Assembly (NCBI RefSeq): GCF_000372725.1
Contig: NW_005198091.1
Coordinates: forward strand, 431,771 to 495,770
Length of the DNA stretch: 64,000 nt
Source: Emiliania huxleyi CCMP1516
Taxonomy: Eukaryota; Haptophyta; Isochrysidales; Noelaerhabdaceae
Direction: 5' to 3'
How positions within the stretch are numbered: the stretch's first letter is position 1; the number at the start of each line of letters is the position of its first letter. Below, piece by piece: positions 21,899 through 31,895 of the stretch. The notes beneath the pieces are model-generated. The model was not told the DNA's origin. It saw nothing but the letters and a program-made list of their open reading frames with translations, and did no database searches. The position numbers and the translations under genes were made by a program.

Positions 21899-22923
21899 CG
21901 ATCGCGGCAGAACCGCAACCGATCGCGGCAGAACTCATACAAGTTGTGGCAGGTAGAGTAGTATCTAGATTTCGCGAGCATTTTTTTTTCATCCTTCTCT
22001 TTTATGTATGTAAAAGAGGGATTGCGAATGTTGGACGGAGGGTGGACGCGATCAAGGGTACCTGGTAAAACACCCCGCTATGCACCTCAGTAGTACTCGA
22101 GTACGCTCGGTCGGTGCGCCGTTTGTTTTTGGTCTGCGTTTGGTTCGATCGATGGTTCCTGCCACCTCGCGTGCGGCTCTGATCCCGACAATCGCCTGGC
22201 TACAATCTTCCCTCGAGTCGAGAGATTGCCCGATCGGCGGCGGAGCGAAGCGTACTTTCGATCTCGTTCGTTGCACGCCAGGCCAACTTTTAGTCAGAAG
22301 AAGTTGGAATTAATGCTCCCGCCCGCCCGAGGTTTGCTCGGCCGCAGGGGAGGAGTGAGGGACTACGTGAGAGAGATTTTTAGCAATACCTGAAAGAGAG
22401 GTTACAGGCGGGGTACAATACCAAACAACTCTAACACTCACTACGTGTGAGGGTGGGTGGGAGAGGGGCTGTTTCAGTGTACGTACTGTACGTTTAGCCT
22501 TACTGGGAGAAAAGGTAGAGGCTCTCTCTCTCAGTGTATGTAGGCCTTACTTACGAACATGCTGACAGGGATGAGGAAGGAGGGCGACTCCGACCGAAGG
22601 GTGTTCGGGGTTTGTAACAACTAACAGCCTCTGCAGGAGAGTGCTCTAAATAAATAAATAAAACGGACACACCAAACACCGGGTGGGAGAGCATATCTTC
22701 TGGCTCAACGAGGCGGAGCACTTGGAGCACTTGGAGTGCAGTCATCCACCTCACATCCAGGGCCGGGGAGCTAAGAAGCGCCCCCAGCGGGCCGGAGCCC
22801 TATGTAGTTTTTTTCCGTCTTGGAGGGAGAAGATACGGTTGGTCGCATCCGCACTTGCCGGCTTCGCTCAGAGCGACGCCTTCCCCGCCCGCCACGCGCA
22901 CCACCTCCGGCGCCAGCCGCCAA
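21899..22923. other. intergenic; divergent promoters and repeats
   Basis: Spacer between a leftward and a rightward gene. Positions 22645-22695 carry AAATAAATAAATAAAACGGA followed by CACACCAAAC and GGGTGGGAGA (family C, also at 43112-43160 and 59020-59070). Positions 22745-22800 carry an inverted family B fragment. Nothing else is recognisable; no gene is supported. Confidence 0.55.
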
Positions 22924-24135
22924 ATGCTGGCTCCTACCTCTGCGGATCCACACCTGTCACCGATGCAAACCTCCTCAATCTCCACCGGTTCGCGCCTCTA
23001 TGACCGGCTCATGCATGGCATGTCGAGTGATTGGGCCAGCAAAGTGACTGGGATGCTCCTCGCGTCCTCAGTCGACCTCTCTGCGCTCCTCGAGGGCCCT
23101 CCCGCCGAGCTCGACGTGCTCGTGGCTCGTGCCATAAGCAGCGTCGATGCTGCGGCACTGGAGGCTCTCATGGGCGCCCTCGCACTCTCCCAGGAGGGTG
23201 TGGGAGACATGGGAGCGATCCCGTGGACGGTGGCGGGCCGCAGCCTGCGCACCGAAGAGGTGCCCGTTACGAGCGACGTGCGGGTCAGCGTGTGGCTCCG
23301 CGCGCCCGTCGACCTCCCCTTCGCCGCGGACATCTATGTTGCGCAGTCGGGCGGCCGTCTCGTCAAGGTGGGCACGCTCACCCCCCGCTGCCCGACCCTC
23401 GACGGCGTGCAGCTGTTGAGCGGCAGCGCGCGGCTGGTCGTCTCGCTCGCCGAAGAAGTCCGGCCGGCGGCACCCGCCCGCCGCCCGCTCGTGCACTTGG
23501 ACGCCTCGACGCAGCTCGCGGCCGCCAAGCAGACGAAGAGGGCCAGAGGTGAAGACGAAGCAGGCCCGGAGGCCCTCGCTGGAGACGGAGTCGGAGACGC
23601 GGCCGGCCTGGCGGCCCAGGCGGGGCTGCGCAAGGAGACGGCGGAGGCGTTCGCGCGGGCAGCGTCCGGCTCTCCCGTCGAGGCCCACTCGCCGCACGGG
23701 GTGGCCGAATTTGTGCGCGGTCGGCTCGAGGAGCAGCGGAGGGACGTGTGCGCGACAGCCGTGCAGTGCGTGGGCGTCCTGCACACGCTGGGCCTCCTCG
23801 CGCGCGTCGAGGAGGTCGTGGCCCGCGGCGGAGAGACGATCGGCGACGGCGGCGAGGGCGGCGGCGAGGGCGGCGGCGCGGGCGAGGGGTGCGGCGCGGG
23901 TGCGGCCGGGCCTCGGCTGCGCTCTGCGGGCGGGATCTTCCTCAAGCTCCTGCGCGAGGACGGCGAGCGGGGCGTGGCGGGCGCAGAGGCGGCCTGGCAG
24001 AGGATCCGCTCCGACGGCGTCGCGCTGCGCAAGGCGCAGGCGCGCAAGCGGGCGGAGCTGCGCAAGGCGCGGAGCGCGCGCAGCAGCTCCCTCGCCGCCG
24101 GCCGCGAGCGCCAGGCGCCGCAGGCCAGCGCGTAG
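22924..24135 (+). CDS. PHAX RNA-binding-domain protein
   Basis: Single-exon ORF of 403 residues from the ATG at 22924; 22963 or later Met codons are alternatives. The N-terminal half (DVRVSVWLRAPVDLPFAADI...) is not recognised. The C-terminal half matches the PHAX (phosphorylated adaptor for RNA export) RNA-binding domain: VAEFVRGRLEEQRRDVCATA, then VGVLHTLGLLARVEEVV, and after a Gly/Glu-rich insert AGGIFLKLLREDGE and AWQRIRSDGVALRKAQARKR. The insert (about residues 310-340) sits where the domain normally has a short loop. In animals PHAX bridges capped snRNA to the export receptor CRM1. A role in small RNA export or biogenesis is inferred from the domain only. Confidence 0.7.
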   Translation: MLAPTSADPHLSPMQTSSISTGSRLYDRLMHGMSSDWASKVTGMLLASSVDLSALLEGPPAELDVLVARAISSVDAAALEALMGALALSQEGVGDMGAIPWTVAGRSLRTEEVPVTSDVRVSVWLRAPVDLPFAADIYVAQSGGRLVKVGTLTPRCPTLDGVQLLSGSARLVVSLAEEVRPAAPARRPLVHLDASTQLAAAKQTKRARGEDEAGPEALAGDGVGDAAGLAAQAGLRKETAEAFARAASGSPVEAHSPHGVAEFVRGRLEEQRRDVCATAVQCVGVLHTLGLLARVEEVVARGGETIGDGGEGGGEGGGAGEGCGAGAAGPRLRSAGGIFLKLLREDGERGVAGAEAAWQRIRSDGVALRKAQARKRAELRKARSARSSSLAAGRERQAPQASA

Positions 24136-24559
24136 GCGACACGGCGGGAGGTGCTTCGAGACGCCGCGTCGGGCGAGGGCTAGCCCCTCTCGCTCTCTAG
24201 CCGCTCGCGATGTCCGAACACACGCGCATATAGTCCCCCATGCCGAATAGCCCCGCGTTAGCATACACGTAACCCCGCACACACGGACACGCGATGAGAA
24301 GGGGCGGGCGCTCTACGTATCTGCTTCTCCCTCTGCATCGTGCATGTTACACCTCTCTCAAATGAGAAATATCCAGTATCGTGTCCGCCGGGCGCGCGAG
24401 TGACGAGAGCTGCACTGTGGGTAAAAAAGACGACTTTGCGCCCACCGGCGCCACACGCGACCCGCAACCACGCCGACACGCCGTCACTTTCATCGTTCGC
24501 GAGAGCGGCGAGGCGCGCAGACAGACAGGTGAGAGCTATTTTTTAATGCAACCTCTGAT

Positions 24560-25317
24560 TTGCTCGTCCGCGTCCACCAGCGACCAGGGCTCCTGGGGAC
24601 TCGAAATATTCCGTCGTGCTCGCGCGCAACGTCGTCACCAATGAGAAGGCGGGGGAGCTCGAGCAGTGCCTGATCGACCTTCCCATCTCCGTCAACCACA
24701 ACGCATCCGGCCTTCCGTGCCAGTACTCCGCCTCCTTCCCGGCGATCATCTACGCCGTGCCCCTCAACGAGGGCCTCTCGATTGCTGAGTACTGGGCCAC
24801 GCGTGCGTGCCCGCCCACCCTCAAACCTCCGCGTCGCGGATCGGATCGGCGGGCGGGCGACTCACTGACGCTTCCGCCCGTGCCCGCAGACAAGTCGTAC
24901 TACATCGAGCGTCAGGAGATGGGCATCGGGAAGAACAAGGCGCGCGAGCTCGGCATCATCCGCACGCTCGCCCAGGAGCGCGCGATGGGGCTGCGGGACC
25001 CGCCCGCGGTCGGCGGCGGCGACCAGCCGACGACGCACGTGCACATGGACGACAAGAAGTGGCTGCGCATCCTCCTCGACTCTGGCCTGAACCTCTCCGC
25101 GCTCGATCGCGCCATGGAGAAGAGCTCGCACGCTCGCCTCAACACGCTGACGAGCCCCATCCTCAAGTCAACGCCGCAGCCGGGCTCGACGGAGGCGTCG
25201 CTTCTCAAGGAGCTGCAGAAGCTCACCTCGGGCAAGTCGGGTCTCACGAGCAACGAGAAGTTCAAGCGCCTCAAGCCAATGTATTGGGAGATGCGCAAGT
25301 CGGCGACGCGCGTGTGA
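24560..25317 (+). CDS. uncharacterised protein, two visible exons, 5' end undefined
   Basis: The reading frame is open from about 24559. Exon ~24560-24802 includes YSVVLARNVVTNEKAGELEQ and SASFPAIIYAVPLNEGLSIA. A GT-AG intron of 87 bp (24803-24889) gives YWATHKSYYIERQEMGIGKN, and exon 24890-25317 ends KFKRLKPMYWEMRKSATRV. I do not recognise the family. It is soluble, has mixed charge and may be conserved, because the composition is ordinary and not GC-drift. No good ATG lies in the first exon in frame, so an upstream exon is likely. Confidence 0.5.
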
Positions 25318-25575
25318 GCTCCGCACAGAGCGACGCCGCCACCACCGCGCCGCCCTCGCGCGAGGCGGGCAGCGCACGCGCGGCGCATCTCTTGCTCGTG
25401 CGGCGCGTCTTGTTCCCGCGTGCGGCGCGAAAAAGCAAAAAAAAGAGAGGGAAAGAGGAGACAGAAACTGTGAAAAGCGGAAGGGCATATTGGAACCTGT
25501 GAAAAGCGGAAAAAAAATGCGGTTCCACGTGTACGTGTGTGTGGAAACATGCACCTGTCCTGAAACGTGAAAGGG

Positions 25576-26625
25576 TTAAAATGGATTGCGATATGCCTTA
25601 TCGGGATAACCACCCGGCGCGCCATGTAAAGAGAGATCTGCGTGCCCCGTTCGGCGCAACGCAATCTTCTGGTCAAACAGTGAGACTGCGAGGTCGTACA
25701 CCGCGAGGTCCGGGCGCAGGGCTTCGCGCAGCACGCTTGCCGCCTTTTTGTCCCTGTCTACATCGAGAAGTTTGGGGTGGGAGTTTGCATGGATGCGGAT
25801 CGTCTCGGGGCTAAAGCACACTCCGTATTGCGCACAAAAGAGGGCTACAGTCTTGTCCATGTGCTCGAGCACGCCCACAAAGTCGAATGCTCGCAAGCTC
25901 GCAAACGCTACCGAGAGCATGGTGCTGATGTTTTTCGTACACGCCGCACTTTGGCCCGCCACCACTCCGAGCGCTTCCGTGGCGGCGGCGGTGGCCCTAA
26001 GTATGGCGCACTGCTGTGGTGCGATCGAGCAATCGGAGTGCGATGCGTCGTCTTGACTGCGGTAGCCCGGCGCGCCATCTCTGAGGTGCTGGAGGCCCGA
26101 GCAGCAGCCATAGCACCCAGTCAGGAAGCCCAGGGTTCGATCCGGTGTCCTGACGCCGCTGTAGAAGCGCTCGATCGACGCCGCCGTAGCATTGCTTCGT
26201 TCGTTGGCGTAGTTGAACGACGAGGCAATTCGGCGTACCGGGTCGCGGATAATCGTGGCCATCTCATACCCGAACGCACGAAACGCTTGTGCTGCGGCTA
26301 CGTCCCAGTGATGCAGCTCGACGAAGGTGCAGTTGCTGCGGACCATGTCAATTATCATGGATAGGGCAGTCTCGCCGTGCCAATGGCTCTTTTGAAACCC
26401 TGGCCCTTTCAGAGAGCATAGATTTTTGGAGATGTCGCAGCCGGATGATGCGAGACTGCCGTCGGTTGCAGCACGGCACATCTTTTGATGCTCTGACATC
26501 CACTTCATCCAGGTCGACCCTCCGCTCTCGTTGATGTGCATGAAGACGAGGCGTGTCTCCGTGGCCCCACGCGAGGAGGCAAGCGAGCACACGCATAAGG
26601 GCAGAAGTGCCCGGAACACCGTCAT
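25576..26625 (-). CDS. secretory-pathway sulfotransferase (Sulfotransfer_2 type), 349 residues
   Basis: MTVFRALLPLCVCSLASSRG is a signal peptide or anchor. The PAPS 5'-phosphosulfate loop is LVFMHINESGGSTWMKWM, close to the heparan-sulfate-type HIPKTGGTT loop. The 3'-phosphate site is TIIRDPVRRIASSFNYANE. Between them, ELHHWDVAAAQAFRAFGYEM matches the usual spacing. There are eight or more cysteines in the C-terminal half (GCYGCCSG, SDCSIAPQQCA). I expect a Golgi-lumen enzyme sulfating polysaccharide or glycoprotein. It is a single exon in a region where most genes are split. With 1255-5460 this is the second sulfotransferase-type domain in the window. Confidence 0.82.
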   Translation of the reverse strand: MTVFRALLPLCVCSLASSRGATETRLVFMHINESGGSTWMKWMSEHQKMCRAATDGSLASSGCDISKNLCSLKGPGFQKSHWHGETALSMIIDMVRSNCTFVELHHWDVAAAQAFRAFGYEMATIIRDPVRRIASSFNYANERSNATAASIERFYSGVRTPDRTLGFLTGCYGCCSGLQHLRDGAPGYRSQDDASHSDCSIAPQQCAILRATAAATEALGVVAGQSAACTKNISTMLSVAFASLRAFDFVGVLEHMDKTVALFCAQYGVCFSPETIRIHANSHPKLLDVDRDKKAASVLREALRPDLAVYDLAVSLFDQKIALRRTGHADLSLHGAPGGYPDKAYRNPF

Positions 26626-27443
26626 CTGTGTCGGGACGACGCGCGAATTTGAGTTCGGACACGTGTTTTATCCACAGACCTTGTATTGAGAAGAAAAGAA
26701 AGAGGGGTGGTTTCTCCTGTCCTAGGGCCGATCCCCTTTCCCTCACTGCTCTCACTGGCCTCACATTGGAAAAGTCTATGCAAAAGTCCAACAAACAAAG
26801 TGCTCCAGCAAAGACTTTTAGTTTTACCAAAGACAAGAAGAGAACTCTCTCTCTCTCCAAAGACCACAAACAAAAGTCAAAACGCACGAGCCGCGCATCC
26901 AAATGCAGGATCGATCCAAGCGTGACTGCGTGAATTCTCGAATTCCCAGTCAGTCGGTGTTCACGTCCTACTCCTTGTCTCCTGAGCACGGCGACGGGGG
27001 ACGGGACCGCGGCGGCGCGGGGCGGGCATCTCGGGCCAACGCGGGCCAACGGCTATACGGCTGCTAGAGTAACGTACGGCTGTATTTTGACTTTTGGACA
27101 CAATCCCGCAAGTATTGCCCCGAGCTAAAATCGTAATTAAACCTCTCGTTGTTTTGTCACACCATGACGACATCCACTTGATCACCATGACCTCACAGCC
27201 AGAGGAGAGAGCCCAACGCTGAAGGGAGACGCGGAGAGCTACAAATAGGTCTGTAAACATAACCACAAGATAAAACACAGCGATGGGTAGCAGAGCCCAG
27301 CGCACTGACTGTACACACCCATGCGGTGTGTGTTCAGTGTTTAATGGGATTTGCGTCTGACGAAGCGACGCACGTATCGACCCCCCCGCCCCCCCCCCCC
27401 CCGCCCCCTGCCCAACTAGGGGCGGACCGCCGCCGGCCTCCGG
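26626..27443. other. intergenic, no supported gene
   Basis: Spacer upstream of the sulfotransferase gene and downstream of the eIF4A-III stop. It includes purine-rich and AAG-rich sequence, lower in GC than the genes, a homopurine/CT block (AGAACTCTCTCTCTCTCC) near 26840, and a poly-C run at 27381-27410 just past the eIF4A-III stop codon. I see no conserved element. Confidence 0.5.
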
Positions 27444-29668
27444 CTAGATCAGGTCTGCTACGTTCATCGGCATCTCGTCGATCTGCGTCGAGTAGAACTG
27501 CTCGATGTCGCGCAGGATGCGGATGTCGTCGCTCTTGACGAAGTTGATCGCGACGCCCTTGCGGCCGAACCGGCCCGAGCGGCCGATGCGGTGGATGTAG
27601 AGCTCGCGGTTGTTGGGGAGGTCGTAGTTGATCACGAGCGACACCTGGCGGGGAGGGCAAGGTGGAGGTCAGCCCGGCTGCAGGGAGGGCAGCGCAGAGG
27701 GCGCGCAATGGGTGCTGGAGGGGCGGCGAGGGGGACGCGGCCGCAGCGCCGCGGGGAGGGGGGAGGGGGTGATGTGTGTGTGGCTGGCCTGCTGCACGTC
27801 GATGCCGCGGCCCCACACGTCTGTGGCGATGAGGACGCGCGAGTCGCCCGAGCGGAACTCGGCCATGATTGCGTCGCGCTCCTTTTGCGGCATGTCCCCG
27901 TGCATGGAGGAGACGGTGAAGTTTGCCTGCCTCATCTTGTGGGTGAGCCAGTCGACCTTCTTCTTCGTGTTGCAAAAGATGACCGCCTGCGCAGCCGGGG
28001 CCGCGAGGGCTCGGTGAGGCCGTCCCGCAGCGGGAGAGTGCCGCCTCGCGGCTTGAGGTGGGGCGTGGGAGGCGAGGCGCCTGCGTGATGGTGAGGGTGT
28101 CGTACAGGTCGCAGAGCGTGTCGAACTTCCACTCCTCCCGCTCGACCGCGACGAAGAACTGCTTGATGCCCTCGAGCGTCAGCTCGTCGCGCTTGACCAG
28201 AATCCGAACCTGCGCCCGCCGCGAGGGGAGGGCGTGTCGTGGACGTGTCGCGGGCGTGTCCCGCGGTCCCGGCGGAGAGGGTCCGGCGCACGGGGTCAGT
28301 CATAAACTTGCGCGTCATCTCGAGGATCTCGTTGGGCAGCGTCGCCGAGATGAGGACGACTTGGGTGGCGGGCGGCAGGTAGCGGTAGATGTCGTAGATC
28401 TGCTCCTTGAAGCCCTGGGAGAGCATCTCGTCCGCCTGGGGCGCGGAGGCGGGAGGGGAGGCGGAGGGGGGGGGGGGGGGGGGGTGAGGTGGCGGGTGTG
28501 CGGTGGTTGTGCGTTCTGTGCGCTCTCTCCACCGCCTCTTCGACCACCAGCACCGGGATGGCCCTCTCTCGGCCGCCCCTCGGCCGCCCCTCGGCCGCCC
28601 CTCGGCCGCCCCTCGGCCGCCCCTCGGCCGCCCCTCGGCCGCGCCTCGGCCGCACCTCGGCCGCACCTCGGCCGCACCTCTACCTCTCGGCTGCATCTCT
28701 GACGAGGCGCATCTGGGCCGCCGCTGCTCTCCACCTCTCGGCTACCTCTGTGCGGCACCTCGTCGATGACGAGCATCTTGATTGCGCGCGTGCGCAAGTT
28801 GCGGCGGCGGATCATGTCGAAGACGCGGCCCGGCGTGCCTAGAAGGTTCCTAGAAGCTTCCTAGAAGGTTCCCTCGCGGATCATGTCGAAGACGCGGCCC
28901 GGCGTGCCGGAGACGGCGTGCACTCCGGCGTCGAGGCGGCGGATGTCCTCGCCGATCGACTTGCCTCCGATGCAGGCGTGGCACTGCACCGACATGTAGT
29001 CTCCGAGCGCGAGCATCACCTACAGGGCCGCAGCGTCATGCAGGGCCGCAGCGTCATGGGCGGGTGGTGGGCGGGGGTGGACGTGTCGTGGACGGGACGT
29101 GGACAGACAGGCAGTCGCGGCGTGCTGGCAGGTGGACGGGGCGCGGCGGCGTGGATGGGAAGCGGCAGCAGGGGGGCGGGGCAGGGCGAGGCGGCGGCGG
29201 GGCGAGCCTTTTGCGTCTGCTCTGCCAGCTCGCGCGTCGGGGAGAGCGCGAGCGCCTGCGTCTCGCGCTGCGAGGTGTCGATGCAGTGCAGCACGCCCAC
29301 CTAGCGGCAGGCACGCCCGTCATGCCGCGCGTCCTCCGTGGTCGCATGCCGCGCGCGGCCGCCGCGCCGAAAAGATGGTCGTCTTGCCGGTGCCCGACTG
29401 CGCCTGCGCGATGGTGTCGCGGCCCTTGAGGATGGGCATGATGGCGCGCTGCTGGATGGCGGACGGCTTCTCAAAGCCTGCGCGCGGGGCGGGCCGCCCG
29501 TCAGCCCCACACCGCCGTCGGCACCCGCCCGCGCCGGGGGCGGCTACCGTACGCGTAGATGCCGCGGAGCAGCTCGTCCTTGAGCCCCATGGCATCGAAG
29601 GACTCGACGATCTGCACGTCGTCCGACGTGCTGAAGTCGAGCGTCTCGTCGTCAACCATCGCCGTCAT
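27444..29668 (-). CDS. EIF4A3: eIF4A-III, DEAD-box helicase of the exon junction complex, 9 exons
   Basis: Exons are 29548-29668, 29368-29477, 29208-29300, 28908-29019, 28759-28838, 28292-28435, 28081-28209, 27789-27986 and 27444-27644; all phases agree and give 395 residues. Motifs in order: [13 protein letters not shown] (Q), AQSGTGKT (I), SPTRELAEQ (Ia), GTPGRVFDM (Ib), VIDE|ADEM (II, split by intron 5), SATLP (III), [14 protein letters not shown] (IV), [12 protein letters not shown] (V) and [13 protein letters not shown] (VI). It ends [13 protein letters not shown]. The diagnostic eIF4A-III features [20 protein letters not shown] and [17 protein letters not shown] separate it from eIF4A-I. 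It binds spliced mRNA upstream of exon junctions. Five of eight introns start with GC. Intron 4 lies inside a 32-bp duplication of exon sequence. Confidence 0.97.
28566..28690. repeat. 11-bp tandem array in eIF4A-III intron 5
   Basis: On the gene strand the unit is CCGAGGGGCGG, repeated about eight times and grading into CCGAGGTGCGG. A poly-C tract (28464-28483, read on the gene strand) follows nearer the acceptor. The array lies wholly within intron 5 (28436-28758). Confidence 0.9.
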
Positions 29669-29894
29669 GGCGCAGCGCGGCGGGCGGCGAGGCGCGCCTT
29701 CGAGGATGCAGGCGTGAGCGTGCAGCAGCGCGAGCCAGGAAAATTTTTTTTTGCAGGGGATTGATTTTGCTTTTTGTTGGTGTGGGGGTATGCGATCGCA
29801 GATTTCAATGGTCATGTCGAATTTTCCTTCTTTCTGGTTTCCTCGGCGTGAGTCGCCGAGGTGGCTGTGGCCCCCATGCCCCCATGAGCTGAAG
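29669..29894. promoter_or_regulatory. short bidirectional promoter spacer
   Basis: The eIF4A-III start (29668, -) and the ankyrin gene start (29895, +, or 29790 if an upstream ATG is used) are divergent and at most 226 bp apart. Both promoters must overlap here. An A/T tract (AATTTTTTTTTGC at 29740) is the least GC-rich part. No TATA box is evident. Confidence 0.45.
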
Positions 29895-31416
29895 ATGCTG
29901 CCCGGCTCCCTCTCCCGCGTTGACGAGCAGGCGCCTGCGTATTGTCATCCTGCCGATCCGAAGGCCTTGTTTGATGGCATCCACCACAACGAGGCCTCCG
30001 TCCACTCCGCGCTGAACCATCCGAGGGCGCTCGAGGAGTGCCTCAAGCGTACGGGCGTGTCGCCAGCAGAGATTGCCAACAAAATCGATCCCGACGGGGA
30101 CCGACGGCCGTTGCACTGGGCGGCAGCTCGCGGTCACACCCAGTGCGTCCAGTTGCTCCTCGAGGCCGGCGCAGACCCGCAGGCACTGGATGTTCACGGC
30201 GCGACTGCGGCGCAGCTCGGGATGTGGCACGAGGAGTGCTCCGCTCTGCTTCCGTCGATCTCGGCGTATCCGGCGGCGGCGGCGATCGTGGCGGCGCAGG
30301 TCGCGGCGGCGGCGGCGAGCTGCTGCGCAACGCGGAGCGACTCGTTCGGGACGAGCGGCTCGTGCCAGACAAGCGGCTCGTGCTCGAGTAGCGGCGCGGC
30401 GAGCTCGCGCAGCAGCGAGCGGCTGCGGCCGGGCATGAAGCAGATGCCGGACGGGAGGGTGGTGATGACCAAGGCGGCGAAGAAGAGGGAGGCGAGGGCG
30501 CGGCGGGAGGCGGAGGCTGCGCAGCGCGAGGCGCGAGAGGACGACTGCTTGGGCGGCGCTCTGCTCGAGGCTCTGGGGGACGAACGGCCTGTCGCGGGCG
30601 ATTCCATCGGCGGGAGAGGCCGCTTCACGGCGGAGGAGGACGCGGCGTACCTGGCGCTGCTCAACCAGTTCGGGCGGCCGAAGAAGAAGGCGCACCGCAC
30701 CTCCAAGACACCTCTGGGAGACACTTCCGAGACACTTCTTGCCTCCCGCCGCCACCCGCAGAGCCGCTGCGTTCCACACCCAGTCGGATCAGGACCCAAA
30801 CTTCCCCCCCCCCCCCCCCCCCTCCCCCCCCCTTCAGGAGAACCCGGAGGCGTGGGCTGCCTTCGGCAAGGCCTTCCCCAACCGCTCGCCGAGCTCGTGG
30901 ACAGCGCACATCAATGCCTTCAGCCAGGCCCCGTCCGGGCTCTGGCAGAAGCGCACGAGTGGCCCCGCCGAGCGGCGCAAGGCGCCGTCCGGCGGCCTGT
31001 ACACAAAGGCGGAGTTCGTGGCCCTCTACGGAGGGCGCGCCGAGTGGGATGCCGCCGCCGCAGGTGCGGTCGGCCCGGCAGCCCCCGCGGCCCACCACCC
31101 TGGCGCCGGCGGGGGAGGCGGGCGCCTCCCCCACACGAGCGGGAGCTGGTGGCCTCCTCTGCCGGTGCTCTACCAGCCCCCGATCTCGCAAGGGGGCGCG
31201 CAGGCGGGCAGCAGCCGCGCTCTCCCGCCGGTCTCGCCGGCGGTGGCCCGAAAGCTCGAGTGGTGGGTGGCGGCCAAGCGCCGCCGCGATTTTGTGACCT
31301 CTGACCAGCTGCGTGCCGAGATCATGAGGGACGCCGGCTTCAACCCCGAGGACGGCAGACCAGTGCCGGGATGGCTGCCGCCAGGGCCCGGCTGGTTCGC
31401 AGGAGGCTACGTTTAG
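29895..31416 (+). CDS. ankyrin-repeat protein with conserved C-terminal region, 2 exons
   Basis: Exons are 29895-30689 and 30838-31416, joined by a GC-AG intron, giving 457 residues. Residues ~40-105 hold one clear ankyrin repeat (RPLHWAAARGHTQCVQLLLE, AGADPQALDVHGATAAQLGM) with weaker flanking helices. This is followed by Ser/Ala-rich and basic coiled-coil-like sequence (KAAKKREARARREAEAAQRE). Exon 2 has Trp/Pro-rich sequence (NPEAWAAFGKAFPNRSPSSW, and SPAVARKLEWWVAAKRRRDF near the end), which I do not recognise. The intron contains CCGAGACACTT repeats and a 30-nt pure-C tract directly before its AG. In-frame ATGs at 29790, 29808 and 29814 are alternative starts. Confidence 0.7.
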
Positions 31417-31895
31417 CGTACGGTAGGAGTTTTGAGTTGAGAGACACATAGAGGGATTCGGACGCGCTGCATGTGTTTGTTTTGCTGCATGAATTCCTGT
31501 TTTCCCGGTTTTTGTAGTTTCGGCCTTTTAGTTTCGGCTCCGCGTGTGGTGTCATCTGGTTAGAATAAAGCCGTACGTCAATTATCATTAAAAGGCATAT
31601 CTTGTGGTACGGTTGTGCTTGTGGGCTTTGGGGGGGGCCTGGGGGGGGGGGTACACGAAACCCAAAAACGCCGCGCGTAAAAAGTTAAGTCTTAAGACCG
31701 TTAGTAATCAAGCAGAAAAAATCTCGTCATGCGCGAGAGATAACATAATGTTATGGGGCTACCTTGTCGCTACCTTGTGGCCATTGCCGGCCCGCGAAAC
31801 GGGCCGCTGGTGACCGGCAACTGTGCCCGCCTTCCAAAAGCGTTCGGCCCCGGCGGCGCTTGTCTCGTACGCCGACCGCCCCCGCCTCGCTCCTA
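31417..31895. other. convergent spacer, no gene seen
   Basis: The space between two convergent genes holds poly-G runs near 31630-31650 and AT-richer sequence around 31560-31740. I see no coding signal and no obvious terminator or poly(A) motif. Confidence 0.5.

Noticed and set aside
25569-26364. 195- and 102-residue + strand ORFs over the sulfotransferase gene
   Set aside because: They are antisense to a gene with clear PAPS-binding motifs and a signal peptide and show no domain of their own.
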